Shown: positions 49,003 through 59,640, numbered from the stretch's first letter. The stretch: DNA of 64,000 bases from Nyssa sinensis (GCA_008638375.1 CM018031.1:65104418-65168417); one strand, 5' to 3'. Notes: generated from the sequence alone by a model not told the origin. Program-made: numbers and translations.

Positions 49003-49245
49003 GAATATTAGTTGAAGAAGTTCTCTAAATATAAACCTATAGAAGTTGAAGTCTTCTGGGATGACGGTTACCAAACTGCCCAAGCTGTTGTGACATTGAC
49101 AACGATTTGGATTGGTTTCAAGAATGCCATGGAATTTGAGAAATGTTTTGAAGCTGACCACCATATTAGTACATTATCACCGATTGGTTTGACTTCGTGG
49201 CAGACACAACTCCCGAGGGTTGAGACAAACCCTTCAGGTATGATA
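49003..49245 (+). pseudogene. XS-domain-like (SGS3/FDM family) gene fragment
   Basis: The frame reads KKFSKYKPIEVEVFWDDGYQ, TAQAVVT, then WIGFKNAMEFEKCFEADHH. The order Y.P..V...W...G..G.AVV.F..DW.GF.NA..FE..F is that of the XS RNA-binding domain in SGS3 and FDM/IDN2 proteins of RNA-directed DNA methylation. In place of the expected FNND-type residues the frame reads LTTI, explained by two compensating indels, which points to a decaying copy. The domain is incomplete and the sequence beyond HH is unlike the family. A captured gene piece is the likeliest reading; identification is by pattern only. Confidence 0.5.
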
Positions 49246-50585
49246 TTTTACTAATGTGAGAAAAAAGGTTAAGCTTAGGAGTATTTGATAAGATGATTGA
49301 ATGTTCTCTGTGCTTAATTGCTATTAGGAAATCACTTAGAGTTTGATTGTCTTGATAGCCCTAGATTGGTTGATTGTGCACTTATGTATTTTTTTGAATT
49401 GTTAGGAAATTTATTTGAATGAGAAGTACGATATATTGTGCTAAATAAGAAATAGAATTAAGTTTAGGAATAACTGCCATGTTGACTTGATGATTCATAT
49501 ATCTGCTTGATTGCTTCTATGCTTATGTGTTTCCTATTATCTTTTTGAAAGTTGGTGAAGAATGTGGATCGTGACTGTGTATATTGCATCAGTTAGCATA
49601 ATGTGTGAATTATATTTTCGAGAATTGTTGAGATTATGGAATGTGTAACTTAAGGCATGTGTTTAACTGAACTATGTATGCATGTACCCTTGATGGAGGG
49701 ATTTTGTGATTGGATTGTTATTGTGTAATACATTGTTTAAAGCATGCTTCATATGTGGATAAGATGCCTTATTGAGATTGCATTATGTCATGGTGGAATC
49801 AGAGCATATTGGCATAGTATGATTCCTTGGAACATGGTATGAGTTGAGCATTTGGTGTTGTGCATACTGGTTACTCAGGCCGTTGGCGAAGGTTTGTAAA
49901 GTGAGACATACTGGTTACTCAGGCCGTTGGGGAAGGTCCGTAAAGTGAGACATATTGGTTACTCAGGCCGTCGGGGAAGGTCCGAAAAGTGAGTCATGGG
50001 TGTGACATGGAGTTTGCATGGGTGTGTCATGCATATTTTCATTGCATTGTATTAATGAATTCATGAATGTGTGATGAATCTTGTTAATGCATTGTATGGA
50101 TGAATTGGATGGCATGTAGGTTATAATTGTGCATGTAGATATAACTGTACACTTGCACATGCCACGCCTTAGATTATGTTAATGAGTTGGATGGCACGTA
50201 GATTATTGCTAGTACATTCTATGGATAACGTTGAATGACATGTAAATATAACTGTACACTCGCACATGCCACGCCCTTAATTTTGTTTCTTGCATTAGTA
50301 TTATATCATACCAGCATGTTGGCGCTGACTCATTCGTGGGTACAGGTTTCAGATAAAGCTCTTGGTACGTGAGACTTGATGAAGTCTTGGAGAAAGGAGA
50401 GGAAATAAATTTGGAAGAGTATTTAGCCCTTGGGGTATACTTTTGTAATATAAGGGCTTAAGCCCAAACAGTATGTAGGAGATAACTATTGAGTGTATCT
50501 TATATGTATATACGTTAAAGGAAAAAAATGCGTGTTTAATTTTCATGAATTGTGGCCATCGAGTAAGGATGGATTGTGACGTGTT

Positions 50586-50636
<51 letters not shown>

Positions 50637-50645
50637 TATCGTGAT
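49246..50645. other. Non-coding stretch with 44 bp triplicate, possibly old LTR
   Basis: Contains three 44 bp tandem units (49863-49994), two copies of a segment with TATAACTGTACACT(T/C)GCACATGCCACGCC (about 50138 and 50242), and a long TA run (about 50589-50632). The TACAGGTTTCAGAT block near 50341 looks like gypsy LTR sequence, so this may be a decayed LTR 3' half. Confidence 0.45.
49863..49994. repeat. Three tandem 44 bp units
   Basis: Units begin at 49863, 49907 and 49951, each CATA(C/T)TGGTTACTCAGGCC followed by GT(T/C)GG(C/G)GAAGGT and AAAGTGAG, with 2-5 differences between copies. Confidence 0.95.
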
Positions 50646-51186
50646 TGTAACACCCCGACCTGAATTAAGGACTATTAAGCCGTTGGTATTAAATTAGTAA
50701 TCGACGCCTTAAGTGATGAGGTCGGTTTCAACCCAATACGAGGACTTTTAGTAATAATCTTGAAAACCAGGACAACTGTACATCACTTTCGTTGAAATCA
50801 CCAACCTGTTTCGGTTAGTTCCATAAGAATTATAGAATTTCATGTTAACCGCCGATCCTTAGTACAAGTATAAGGTCATGGCACGTTTTACGAGGTTAAG
50901 AAAAAATTAGTGTAAAGATATCTACACTTGAGAAAAAAATTAATTAATTAAATATATGAGATTAATTATTAGCTAGAATAAAAAGAAAAATACACACTTT
51001 AAAAGTGTATTATGCGTGTATATGTATATGGCCAAGTACATGTATGTATGCAAGTGTATATATGAGATAATTAATTAACTACATATATATGCATATATAT
51101 ATATACATGATATGAAGACATGCCATTGTCCAAGGTGTAATAAGGGTGTGTGTGTGTCGGCTGTGAAGGGTGTGTGTGACATGGTG

Positions 51187-51219
<33 letters not shown>

Positions 51220-52406
51220 AACAAAACAAACACACACACACACAACCGGTCACTTGATGGCCTGCCCCTAAACAGAGAAATTAAGCATAGAGAAGCACTC
51301 ATTATGGGTGCTGCAACAAGCAATAGAAAATCTGGTGGTTGGGGCAACCAGAATGGTGATGATTATATGTATATCAATATACAAATATACATATTGTTTA
51401 CACACCACACATCGTTCAGTTCACATAGAGAGATAGAGAGAGAGAGTGAAGGAGTTCTAGGACGTTCAGAAGTGAGAAGCAAGGAGAAAAGAGGAGAGAA
51501 ACAACTTGGAAAAGGTAAACCCATGAAAACATTAAAATTTCTCTCTCTAGAATATTTTGCATGTGTATAAGAAATTTAGGTTACGTTATGTTTATTTGAT
51601 GTTTAGATTATGTTTAGACATGAATAAGCATGAAACCAGGCCATGAAAACATTAAAAAAACCCTCGACCGTACACAAAGCAGCCATTGGAGGACCTTGCT
51701 TAAGCAGGTCTGAACTAATGGCAACCAAACCACGTTTGGCTTATCAAGACCCCAACTAGACTCTACAAGCATGATAGAAACCCTAATGCGCGACCAAAAA
51801 TCTTGAGAAATGACCATGTAAATAAGAGTTGTAGGTTTTGGGTTTGAAACTCAACCCCTCAAACTCGATGTAAAACTCACCTTTGTGAATGGGAAATGAA
51901 ACCTTAGGGAAAATAAATCACAACAGAACAAACCTCATGTGATTTGGCTAAAAAATGAGCATTTACGAACAAGTTGCAGGTTGGATTATCAACCTTCTGC
52001 CCGAACTGATAAACCCATTTCGATTTCTCAAACGAATGCTAAAATGTTCCTAGATGACCCAAAAATGATTTACCATGAAAACAGTAGGGTTTGAGTTGGC
52101 CAAAACTCACGAAATTGAAGAAAAAAGAAAATTGCAACTAGGGCAACCAGGGGTGATTGTGGGGAAGACGACGCTGAGTCGACTCGTCGTTTTAAAATCG
52201 AGTTGGACTGATTGACTCGGACACGTGGTAGTACCTAGACTTGCCACTGAATAAATAAAATGGCAGCGTTTGGCTTTAAGGGTTTTAAAACCCTGAGGCG
52301 ACTGTTTGGTTACGCGAATAGGGTCCAATTTGATAAACAATACGCGAGTGGGATATCCTATCCACGTTTAAATGCCCTGTCCGCCATTTGGTTTAAGAAA
52401 ACAGAG

Positions 52407-52495
52407 AAAAAAAAAATAAAAGGGCGCAAGCCCTAGGGTTCGAACCCCTAACCCACGCGCCTAAACACTCACCTCTTACCACTCGGCCACGCGTG
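52407..52495 (-). other. tRNA-like pol III module in solo LTR D (antisense to the LTR)
   Basis: On the minus strand: A box TGGCCGAGTGG (52489-52479, perfect), B box GGTTCGAACCC (52446-52436, 10 of 11), then GGGCTTGCGCCC (a small hairpin) and a T-run (about 52421-52407). A-to-B spacing is within tRNA range. The best of the three modules in this window. Confidence 0.6.
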
Positions 52496-53315
52496 TACAT
52501 ATATGGGGCGAAATATGTATATATTATATATTTAATAAATATAATACATACATATTATAGTTAAAATGAAATAAACTCCTAACACATTAAAATGTGTCGT
52601 AGGCTAAGAGTACGAGTCGAATTAAGTATACACGAAATTTATAGAATATTCGTAAATCGGTTAGGATTAAATACGATCCAACATAAGTTAAGAAACATTG
52701 ATAGGTGATATTGTAGTGAACGTGAAGGTGATGAGACTGTTTATGAATTACTCTTAGGAACTACGGAGGAAGCGCATTTTTAGCACTAACCTTAAAGGAC
52801 TGAGGTGAGTAACCCTGTATTTGAAGTGAAGATTTAACTCTATATATTTGAAGAAGTTTTAAAGTTCAAGTTATGTGAAGCATTTGAATATCAAATTCAG
52901 TTTTATTATAATTCCTGTTTTAAATTGTTCCGTTATGACATGCTTGCTAAATGTTTTTATATTCAGCTCTTTTTTTGGGAATATTTAGCATATCGGGGTG
53001 AAATACAAATCTCTTTAAATATTCTGAATTTGATTATGACAAATATTTGAAGTTCCATTGTAGAATTTATACATTTCATGTTTTGAATACTCATGAAAGA
53101 ATCTATTGAAGAAGCCATGTGATAAATGTTTTGTAAGATAAATGATGTTTAAAGCACCCTCTATGATGGTTGAAATCCTTCGGGATTCAACAGTAAATGC
53201 TCGGTAGTAGGATCTAATCCCCCAAGCAAATGAGATCGACAGTATTGGCAGTAAAATGGGAGTCTGGTTTGAAACAGATTCCATCTAATTAAAGAGAAAA
53301 GATGACAAATGTTTT

Positions 53316-53506
53316 TGAAAATGGAAGTAGGTTTTACCCCCATTTTCCTATGCATGTTTATATGTTTTGAAGTAACGCTTTTGGAAATGGAAGCAGGTTT
53401 TACCCCTATTTTCCTATGCATGCTTATATGTTTTGAAGTAACGCTTTTGGAAATGGAAGCAGGTTTTTACCCCATTTTATTATATGTGTTTATATGCTTT
53501 TAAATT
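53316..53506. repeat. Three tandem units of about 63 bp in solo LTR D
   Basis: Each unit carries GGAAATGGAAGCAGGTTTTA (first copy GAAAATGGAAGTAGG), CCCCATTTTCCTATGCATG-like sequence and TTTATATGTTTTGAAGTAAC. Read in one frame this yields a repeated peptide, which is a by-product of the repeat. Confidence 0.9.
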
Positions 53507-54394
53507 GTATATGCTCTACTTGAAGAAATGTGTATTTAGCTTGAATACTTTAAATGTTTCAAAGCTATCTGTTTTAAGAATGCATATACTCTATGTTCTA
53601 AAATGTACGAGCAATTGGTAGTGAGTATTTTATAAACTCTCATGTGCTAAACCATTACTAGTTGAAAACCCCATGACGAATGCAGGAATTACTCACAAGC
53701 TTAGATTAGCTTACCCGGATTTTTATTCGGACCCCCCTTTCAGGTAAATGATGGCAGCTTGATCTTGATGGCGATGATGATGAGCCTATCTATTTTGGGA
53801 GAAGAGTTAGGCAACTAATCACAGGACTAACAGTTCTCTTGGGGATGTACTATGAAGTTGGCAATATTTTATATTAGGAAGTATTTCGCTATTGTGTATT
53901 AAGTCCCGTGGACCAGTTAAACATGTACTAATTATGAAGCCTTTAAGTTTTTAGTTATGCTCTGAATATATAATCATGTGTAATCAATGTGAAGAGCGGC
54001 AGTACCGGACGGATGTGCGAATTTTAAAATGAGAAAAGAAAAGAAAAAGTTTTTCACGCTTCCGCAAACCACATGTCGCACATCTATTCGATACTGCTGC
54101 ATATGCGAGCCTTGTCCTGAGGCCCCCGGGCCGAAGGGCGGCGGTCGCGACTCGAGATCCGCAAAGGGTGGATTTCAGGTCATGACAGTGACTATCAGGG
54201 GGAAAAAGGCTCAAAAAACAAAGGAGGTTTTGTCAAAATTTTCTGAAAAATTTAAGAACTCAACTATTATAAATGTAAAACTTATCAAGTCTTCCACAGT
54301 AAGTTAAATCTAATTTATTGTATTTCATTTTGTTTCTTTTTTGGGTTTTCGTTTCCGCATCTCGCGCCTCGGGTTCCTACAGGAAATTCGGGGC

Positions 54395-54760
54395 GTCATA
54401 GCCCGCTCTAGTACTGAGGCTGAGTACCGTGCCCTTGCTGATACTACAGGTGAACTTTTGTGGTTACGATGGCTTTTGACAGACATGGGTGCTCCTCAGC
54501 TGACTAGTTCTCCTCTTTATTGTGATAATCGGAGCGCCATCCAAATTGCTCACAATGATGTCTTTCATGAGCGCACCAAACATATTGAAATTGATTGTCA
54601 CTTCATTCAACACCATCTTCAGTAAGGCACCTTGGATCTTCGCTCTGTCTCGTCTGAAGATCAACTTGCCGATATTTTCACGAAGGCTCATCCTCTTGGT
54701 CTGCTCCGTGATCTTGTTTCCAAACTCCAGTTGACTTCGTCATCTCGAGTTTGAGGGGGG
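54395..54760 (+). pseudogene. Copia RNase H, right part (continuation)
   Basis: IARSSTEAEYRALADTTGEL, LLTDMGAPQL, LYCDNRSAIQIAHNDVFHER, TKHIEIDCHFIQHHL, then past an in-frame stop DLRSVSSEDQLADIFTKAHP and the final SSRV before TGA. This is the copia RNase H C-terminus and continues the frame left at 42124. A purine tract (TTGAGGGGGGA) follows, then the start of a 3' LTR (about 54762, TATTAGAATATTCTAGA) that runs to about 54903. Confidence 0.9.
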
Positions 54761-54903
54761 ATATTAGAATATTCTAGATTACTCATAGACTCTATTTTCA
54801 CTTTGTCCCACATCGGATACACTCCCACATTGTATTCTCATATTGTACCTATAAATAGACCTTATATTGTACAGTTTGAAATACATAGAAATAGACCTCA
54901 TAT

Positions 54904-55028
54904 TGTTGGAGTGTCCCACATCGCTTGTCTCTAACTCCTCTGCTCTATATATAAGGATCCTCTCTACCTTTCCTTAACACCTGGGTTTTAAGGATCGAGC
55001 TAATTGGGAGTTGGGTTTCCAAATTTCA
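54904..55028 (+). repeat. Solo LTR of the TRIM family (125 bp)
   Basis: TGTTGGAGTGTCCCACATCG ... AAATTTCA, the same length as, and closely matching, the complete LTR at 41083-41207 in opposite orientation. It carries a TATATATAAGGATCC TATA-type motif and ACCTGGGTTTTAAGGATCGA. Confidence 0.8.
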
Positions 55029-55980
55029 ATATTAATGTTACAAAGCGGGTGTGAAATAGAAAATACTTAGAGAAGCCATTTCCTGTTTAATACATGCACT
55101 TCCACATTGTCTAATATCACAATATGAATAGAAGATAGTACATACTGAACTAGTAATTCTACATTTATCAAGATTGTAAAGAATTATACCGGTTTTTATA
55201 GAAGAATTTATCGGTCTTTGTATTGAAAAGTAACACCACAGTAAATTTTCAACAAATAACAGCACTATCTTGGGCCTTCATATTGTCTTATTTCCAACTC
55301 TAAACAAATCGCCAAAAAAAAAAAATCAAATCAAATCTAAAAGCTAGGCTTTGTCTTTGACTGGGCCTCCACGCTGCAATTCAATATCATGAAAGCAAAT
55401 TTATAAAAATAGATAATATTTCTGAAGCTTCAGAAATGAAATTACAGTGAAAAAAAAAGAAGTTGAACAAAACACAAGATCACATGCAAATAACAGAGCC
55501 CCTTAATAGTGTCTGAACAAAGGCATGCGAGCATGACCCAATGTTTTAGTGTAGCTGTGATTTAGAAAGTCCAATTATAAAAAGGGCTGAAAGTGATTTT
55601 TTCCTTTTTCTTTTTAAGGAGAAGTGTTTATTTCCACTCACGCGTAACACCACGGAAGATAGAATTTGAAACAAATGATTTCGATCAATTATAAATTAGT
55701 ATGTGTATAACATGTTGGATTGATATAACATATTGAATTAGTAAGAAATAGTAAATTATTTTTTTTTGTTAACATAGTAATTTATTTTGATCGGAATAAT
55801 TGACTCAATCAATAGTTGTCACCATACAATAACTTCACGAATTAGAGGGTCTTAGGGCGGAGTTTGTTGACAGAATGAGACAAAAACGAATGAAAGGAGA
55901 GGCGCAATAGGAGGAGCAAGAATGAAGCCTAAGCCGCAGAGAAGTTTGCGGGAGTTACGAACGGTCGTAAATGAGACGGT
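55029..55980. other. Upstream region of the SKS gene
   Basis: AT-rich, no gene recognised. The GC content rises after about 55850. Distal promoter elements cannot be named from sequence alone. Confidence 0.5.
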
Positions 55981-55985
55981 CCTGA

Positions 55986-55992
55986 TATAAAA
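55986..55992 (+). promoter_or_regulatory. Probable TATA box of the SKS gene
   Basis: TATAAAA, 129 bases before the ATG at 56121. With a start site about 30 bases downstream this leaves a 5' leader near 100 bases that is purine-rich (AGAGAAAGAAATAATAAAAG). Confidence 0.6.
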
Positions 55993-56120
55993 GGGTATAG
56001 TTGGGGAGTTGAACATTCAAGCGCCTAGAAGAAGACATTCCCTTCTTCTTCACGAATAAGAGAAAGAAATAATAAAAGAGAGCGTGTTAGTGGGAGAGAG
56101 AACCAGGAGGAGAGCTAGCC

Positions 56121-57791
56121 ATGGGTAGCATGACGTTGGTGGCACTGTTGATGTGCTTATGCGCTGGGGCGTTGGTGGTCCGGGCAGAGGATCCTTACCT
56201 GTTCTTCACGTGGAATGTCAGCTACGGGACCATCGCTCCTTTGGGTGTCCCCCAACAAGCCATACTCATTAATGGTCAATTCCCGGGGCCTAAGATCAAC
56301 TGCTCATCCAACAACAACATCGTCGTCAACGTCTTCAACAACCTGGACGAGCCTTTCCTCCTCACATGGCACGGCATCCAGCAAAGGAAGAACTCCTGGC
56401 AAGACGGAACCCCTGGAACCATGTGCCCCATTCCACCCGGTACCAATTACACCTACCACTTCCAGGTCAAGGACCAGATTGGAAGCTACTACTACTTCCC
56501 CACCTCATCCCTGCACAGGGCGTCCGGCGGGATTGGACCCATCCGCGTTAACAGCCGCCTGCTCATCCCCGTCCCCTTCGACGAGCCTGCTGATGATTAC
56601 AGCGTCATCATGGGAGATTGGTACAACAAGGGCCACAAATCTTTGAAGAAGCTCTTGGACAGCGGCCGTTCCCTTGGAAGGCCTGATGGCATCCAGATCA
56701 ACGGCAAGTCTAGTAAGGTCGGCGGTAACAACGAGCCTCTATTCACCATGGAGCCCGGCAAGACCTACAGATATAGGTTCTGCAATGTTGGCATGAAGAC
56801 CTCCCTCAACGTCAGATTCCAAGGCCACAAAATGAAGCTGGTGGAGATGGAGGGTTCCCATACCGTCCAGAACGTGTACGAGTCCCTCGATCTACACGTG
56901 GGGCAATGCTTATCTGTGCTCGTCACTGCCGACCAAGAGCCCAAGGACTATTACCTGGTGGCTTCGAGCAGGTTCGCCAAGACACCACTCACCGCCGTTG
57001 CGGTCATCCGCTACACCAATGGCCAGGGCGCAGCCTCTTCAGAGCTCCCCAAACCACCCCCAGAGAACTCAGTTGGCATCGCCTGGTCAATGAACCAGTT
57101 CCGCACTTTCCGCTGGAACCTCACAGCAAGTGCTGCCCGTCCCAACCCTCAGGGCTCCTACCATTACGGTAAAATTAACATCACCCGCACCATCAGGCTC
57201 GCCAACTCAAAGACCCAAGTGGAGGGCAAGCTCCGTTACGCCGTCAACGGTGTCTCACACGCCGATTCAGAAACCCCACTGAAGCTTGCAGAGTACTACG
57301 GAGTCCCTCAGAAGGTGTTCAAGTACGACTCCATGGCTGACGAGCCTGCACCCGAAGGCACTAGCAACATCCTTGTCGCCCCGAACGTCGTGAATCAAAC
57401 TTTCCGCGACTTTGTGGAGATCATCTTGGAGAACCACGAGAAGACCATCCAAACATGGCACCTGGACGGATATTCCTTCTTCGCGGTGGCAATGGAACCG
57501 GGGAGGTGGACCCCGGAGAAGAGAAAGAACTACAACCTTCTTGATGCCCTGAGCCGGCACACCATCCATGTGTTCCCAGGATCGTGGTCAGCCATCATGT
57601 TGACCTTCGACAACGCCGGGATGTGGAACATGAGGTCAGAGATGTGGGAGAGGTTTTACCTGGGACAGCAGCTCTACGTCAGTGTTCTCTCCCCCGCACG
57701 CTCCCTTAGGGATGAATACAACCTTCCAGACTACACCAAGCTGGGTGGCATTGTCAAGGACATGCCCATGCCCCCTCCTTACAGCGTCTAA
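56121..57791 (+). CDS. SKU5-similar (SKS) cupredoxin protein, NTP303/Bp10-like, intronless
   Basis: Secreted multicopper-oxidase-like protein of 556 residues, the usual length for the pollen 'L-ascorbate oxidase homolog' group (NTP303, Bp10, SKS11-14); I infer that subgroup from blocks such as NVFNNLDEPFLLTW, KNSWQDGT, GSYHYGKINITRTI and GKLRYAVNGVSH. Signal peptide 1-22 (cut after VVRA). Three cupredoxin domains at about 30-145, 155-300 and 385-520. Most copper ligands of true ascorbate oxidases are gone: YYYFPTSSLHR stands where YHGHLGMQR would be, and the C-terminal HCH-type motif is HVFPGSWSAIML. TWHG (82-85) is kept. Several N-glycosylation sites (NVS, NCS, NYT, NLT, NIT, NQT). No hydrophobic GPI tail. 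The start is chosen for its ATGG context and signal peptide. GC-rich and intact. The family normally has introns, as I recall, so this copy may have lost them. Confidence 0.95.
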   Translation: MGSMTLVALLMCLCAGALVVRAEDPYLFFTWNVSYGTIAPLGVPQQAILINGQFPGPKINCSSNNNIVVNVFNNLDEPFLLTWHGIQQRKNSWQDGTPGTMCPIPPGTNYTYHFQVKDQIGSYYYFPTSSLHRASGGIGPIRVNSRLLIPVPFDEPADDYSVIMGDWYNKGHKSLKKLLDSGRSLGRPDGIQINGKSSKVGGNNEPLFTMEPGKTYRYRFCNVGMKTSLNVRFQGHKMKLVEMEGSHTVQNVYESLDLHVGQCLSVLVTADQEPKDYYLVASSRFAKTPLTAVAVIRYTNGQGAASSELPKPPPENSVGIAWSMNQFRTFRWNLTASAARPNPQGSYHYGKINITRTIRLANSKTQVEGKLRYAVNGVSHADSETPLKLAEYYGVPQKVFKYDSMADEPAPEGTSNILVAPNVVNQTFRDFVEIILENHEKTIQTWHLDGYSFFAVAMEPGRWTPEKRKNYNLLDALSRHTIHVFPGSWSAIMLTFDNAGMWNMRSEMWERFYLGQQLYVSVLSPARSLRDEYNLPDYTKLGGIVKDMPMPPPYSV

Positions 57792-58328
57792 ACTTCTTAG
57801 CATGTGTGTCAAAAAAAAAAAACAAGTTGACGACGAGAATTTAAGCATACAATTGCAAGTTGTACAAGTTGTGCTTCACTTGTAAGTAAAAGAAATTTTA
57901 GCTGACGCGGTGGAACAACATAGCTTGGCTGATTATATACACATGGAAAAATGTTGGAGATTCCCGCTTTATATCCATATTTTCTCGCATGACGTGTTAC
58001 TATATCTTATACTATTACTATATCGGATACTTTTAAGCCGTGCATAATGTGATTTTTAAGAGTTTCGTCTATTAATACATCATATTTGAAAATGTCAATA
58101 ACTTTTTGTTTCTTTATTTACATTTATTTAACGAGCAATACTTATCTCCAAAATAGGCAGGATGAAACTCCTCGAATTTGAATACATGTCTTAATTATAA
58201 TCTTCTACATATTTAATGTATATGTATTTTTTTATTTTAATTAATTATTATATGTAGTGATAAGGAAAAATTAACAAAGAATATTTTGGTAATATTCTAT
58301 CAACATTGATCAAATATATATAATAGAA
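57792..58328. other. SKS 3' flank
   Basis: No gene recognised. AT-rich; an A-rich run directly after the stop (about 57811-57822). No clear AATAAA within 150 bases. Confidence 0.5.
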
Positions 58329-58889
58329 ATTTCGAGGACGAAATTTTTATGAGGGGTGGAGTGTAAAGACCCGAAAAATTTTCAAATGGCATTTTGGTAA
58401 TTTTGCAGCCCGAATCAAGACAAATAATGAATTAAATGAAATTGAGTTGAATAAATTATGAAAATGAGTTATTAGTAAGTAATGTGATATTGTGAGCCTT
58501 AGAAAAAATATTAGAAGTTTATTCGAGACGTAGACAAATTTGAGTCGCAAACAAATATGAAAATCTTATTATTGGTATTTGGAATTTATGTGTCTAAATT
58601 AACTAGCATGCAAAGTTTCTCAATGAATCTTGGTGCATTATTTCTAGACAATGCCATGTGACATCTTATTATTAGCCAATGAAGGATCCTATGTGAGAGG
58701 AGCTAGTGTGTGCTGCTACATGCCATAGTGTGTATGGAAAAGTGATGAGTCACTTGATAGTGACAGAACACCAAATTTAGACAAACAATTTTTTTTAGCC
58801 TTTTTCCCTTTTGGTTGACCATTCCTCACATTTTCAAATCTTTTCCTCTCTTTAACCAAATGGTGTGCGTGCACGTTAGTGTTAGCATG

Positions 58890-58928
<39 letters not shown>

Positions 58929-58933
58929 ATAGG
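58329..58933 (+). mobile_element. Gypsy 3' end: polypurine tract and partial LTR
   Basis: TTTCGAGGACGAAATTTTT, then ATGAGGGGTGGAG directly followed by TGTAAAGACCCG (58362), is the typical end of a Ty3-gypsy pol/polypurine region and start of the 3' LTR. The LTR cannot be followed beyond the TA/GT microsatellite at about 58891-58928, where the LARD copy begins. Confidence 0.65.
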
Positions 58934-59429
58934 TGTTGTTGCAAAAAAATTATTCATGTCTGTGATTCGGCAAAAATGACTTGCAAAAAAAAAAAGGAGA
59001 CTCTCTAACAACCAAGTCAGTAAATAGAGAATAAATATAATGCATATGTGTGAATAAGAATTACTTTGTGTTTGAACATACCCGACCCCTTTATTTATAA
59101 GGGTTGAGAGTCCTTAATTCTGATAGTTTTCTATATTGAATAGAATTCTTTACTTGCTTGACAAGGTTAAGGATTATTTGTTAATCCTTCTAATTGGGAT
59201 ATGATTCCTTTCGTATCGAAAAGACTTGTCATTTTAGATATATTCCTTGTAAGTAGCTAATATTAAGGGTATACGTGTCACATCTATAATGGTGGGATGT
59301 TTTTTACCATATTAGTTAGCCCCCCATTTCTCGAGCCTTGCCTATTGGCTAGTAGGGTTAGGAAGTAGTAATATCGATCTAGACTGATAGAATCTTGAGT
59401 TAGAAAGAGTTGCAATGAAATCTTTTAGA

Positions 59430-59640
59430 AGAGCTGGTGAACAAATCATGTCGGATGAACCGATCTAAGCTCTTTAGAATAGCTGATGAACTAAGCTCGA
59501 AAGAGCTGGTGACTTGAGCTCAAAAGAGTAGATGATCTGAGCTCGAAATAGTTGATGAACTGAGCTTAGAAGAGCTGATGTCCTGAGCTTAGAAGAACTG
59601 ATGTCCTGTGCTCGGAAGGGCTAATGGCCTGAGCTAAGTC
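59430..59640. repeat. Degenerate tandem units of about 28-30 bp
   Basis: Repeated GAGCTGATGAACTGAGCTCG-like units (GAGCT[C/T]GAAAGAGCTGGTGA, GCTTAGAAGAGCTGATGTCC and so on), about seven copies. They are absent from the corresponding place of the first LARD copy. Confidence 0.85.

Larger units (their letters stand above)
50646..54187 (+). mobile_element. Solo LTR D of a related large-LTR gypsy family
   Basis: Begins TGTAACACCCCGACCTG and ends TTTCAGGTCATGACA (3542 bp). Flanks GTGAT (50641-50645) and GTGAC (54188-54192) match at four of five bases, consistent with an aged duplication. No pol inside. It shares the TGTAA...CCCGACC start and GTC(G/A)TGACA end of the other LTRs but has a different interior. 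Holds an antisense tRNA-like module (52407-52495), three 62-64 bp units near 53320-53480 and TA runs. Confidence 0.8.
42129..54394. mobile_element. 12.3 kb nested insert inside the copia element
   Basis: The copia RNase H frame breaks at 42124-42128 and resumes at 54395-54399; the bases GTCAT occur at both junctions and may be the target duplication. After removing the gypsy pieces (43055-48986 and 50646-54192), about 2.8 kb of original insert remains (42129-43054, 48987-50645, 54193-54394). It contains an XS-domain-like gene fragment. Ends are TCTCGGGTTT (left) and AAATTCGGGGC (right). They show no convincing LTR, TIR or Helitron signature, so the class of the original insert is unknown. Confidence 0.6.

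Noticed and set aside
51075..51570. Frames of 90 and 152 codons on opposite strands
   Set aside because: Built on TA/CA/GA microsatellites inside solo LTR D; no recognisable domain.
53309..53503. Repeated peptide frame (FICFEVTLLEMEAGFTPIFL-like)
   Set aside because: By-product of the three tandem units of about 63 bp in solo LTR D.
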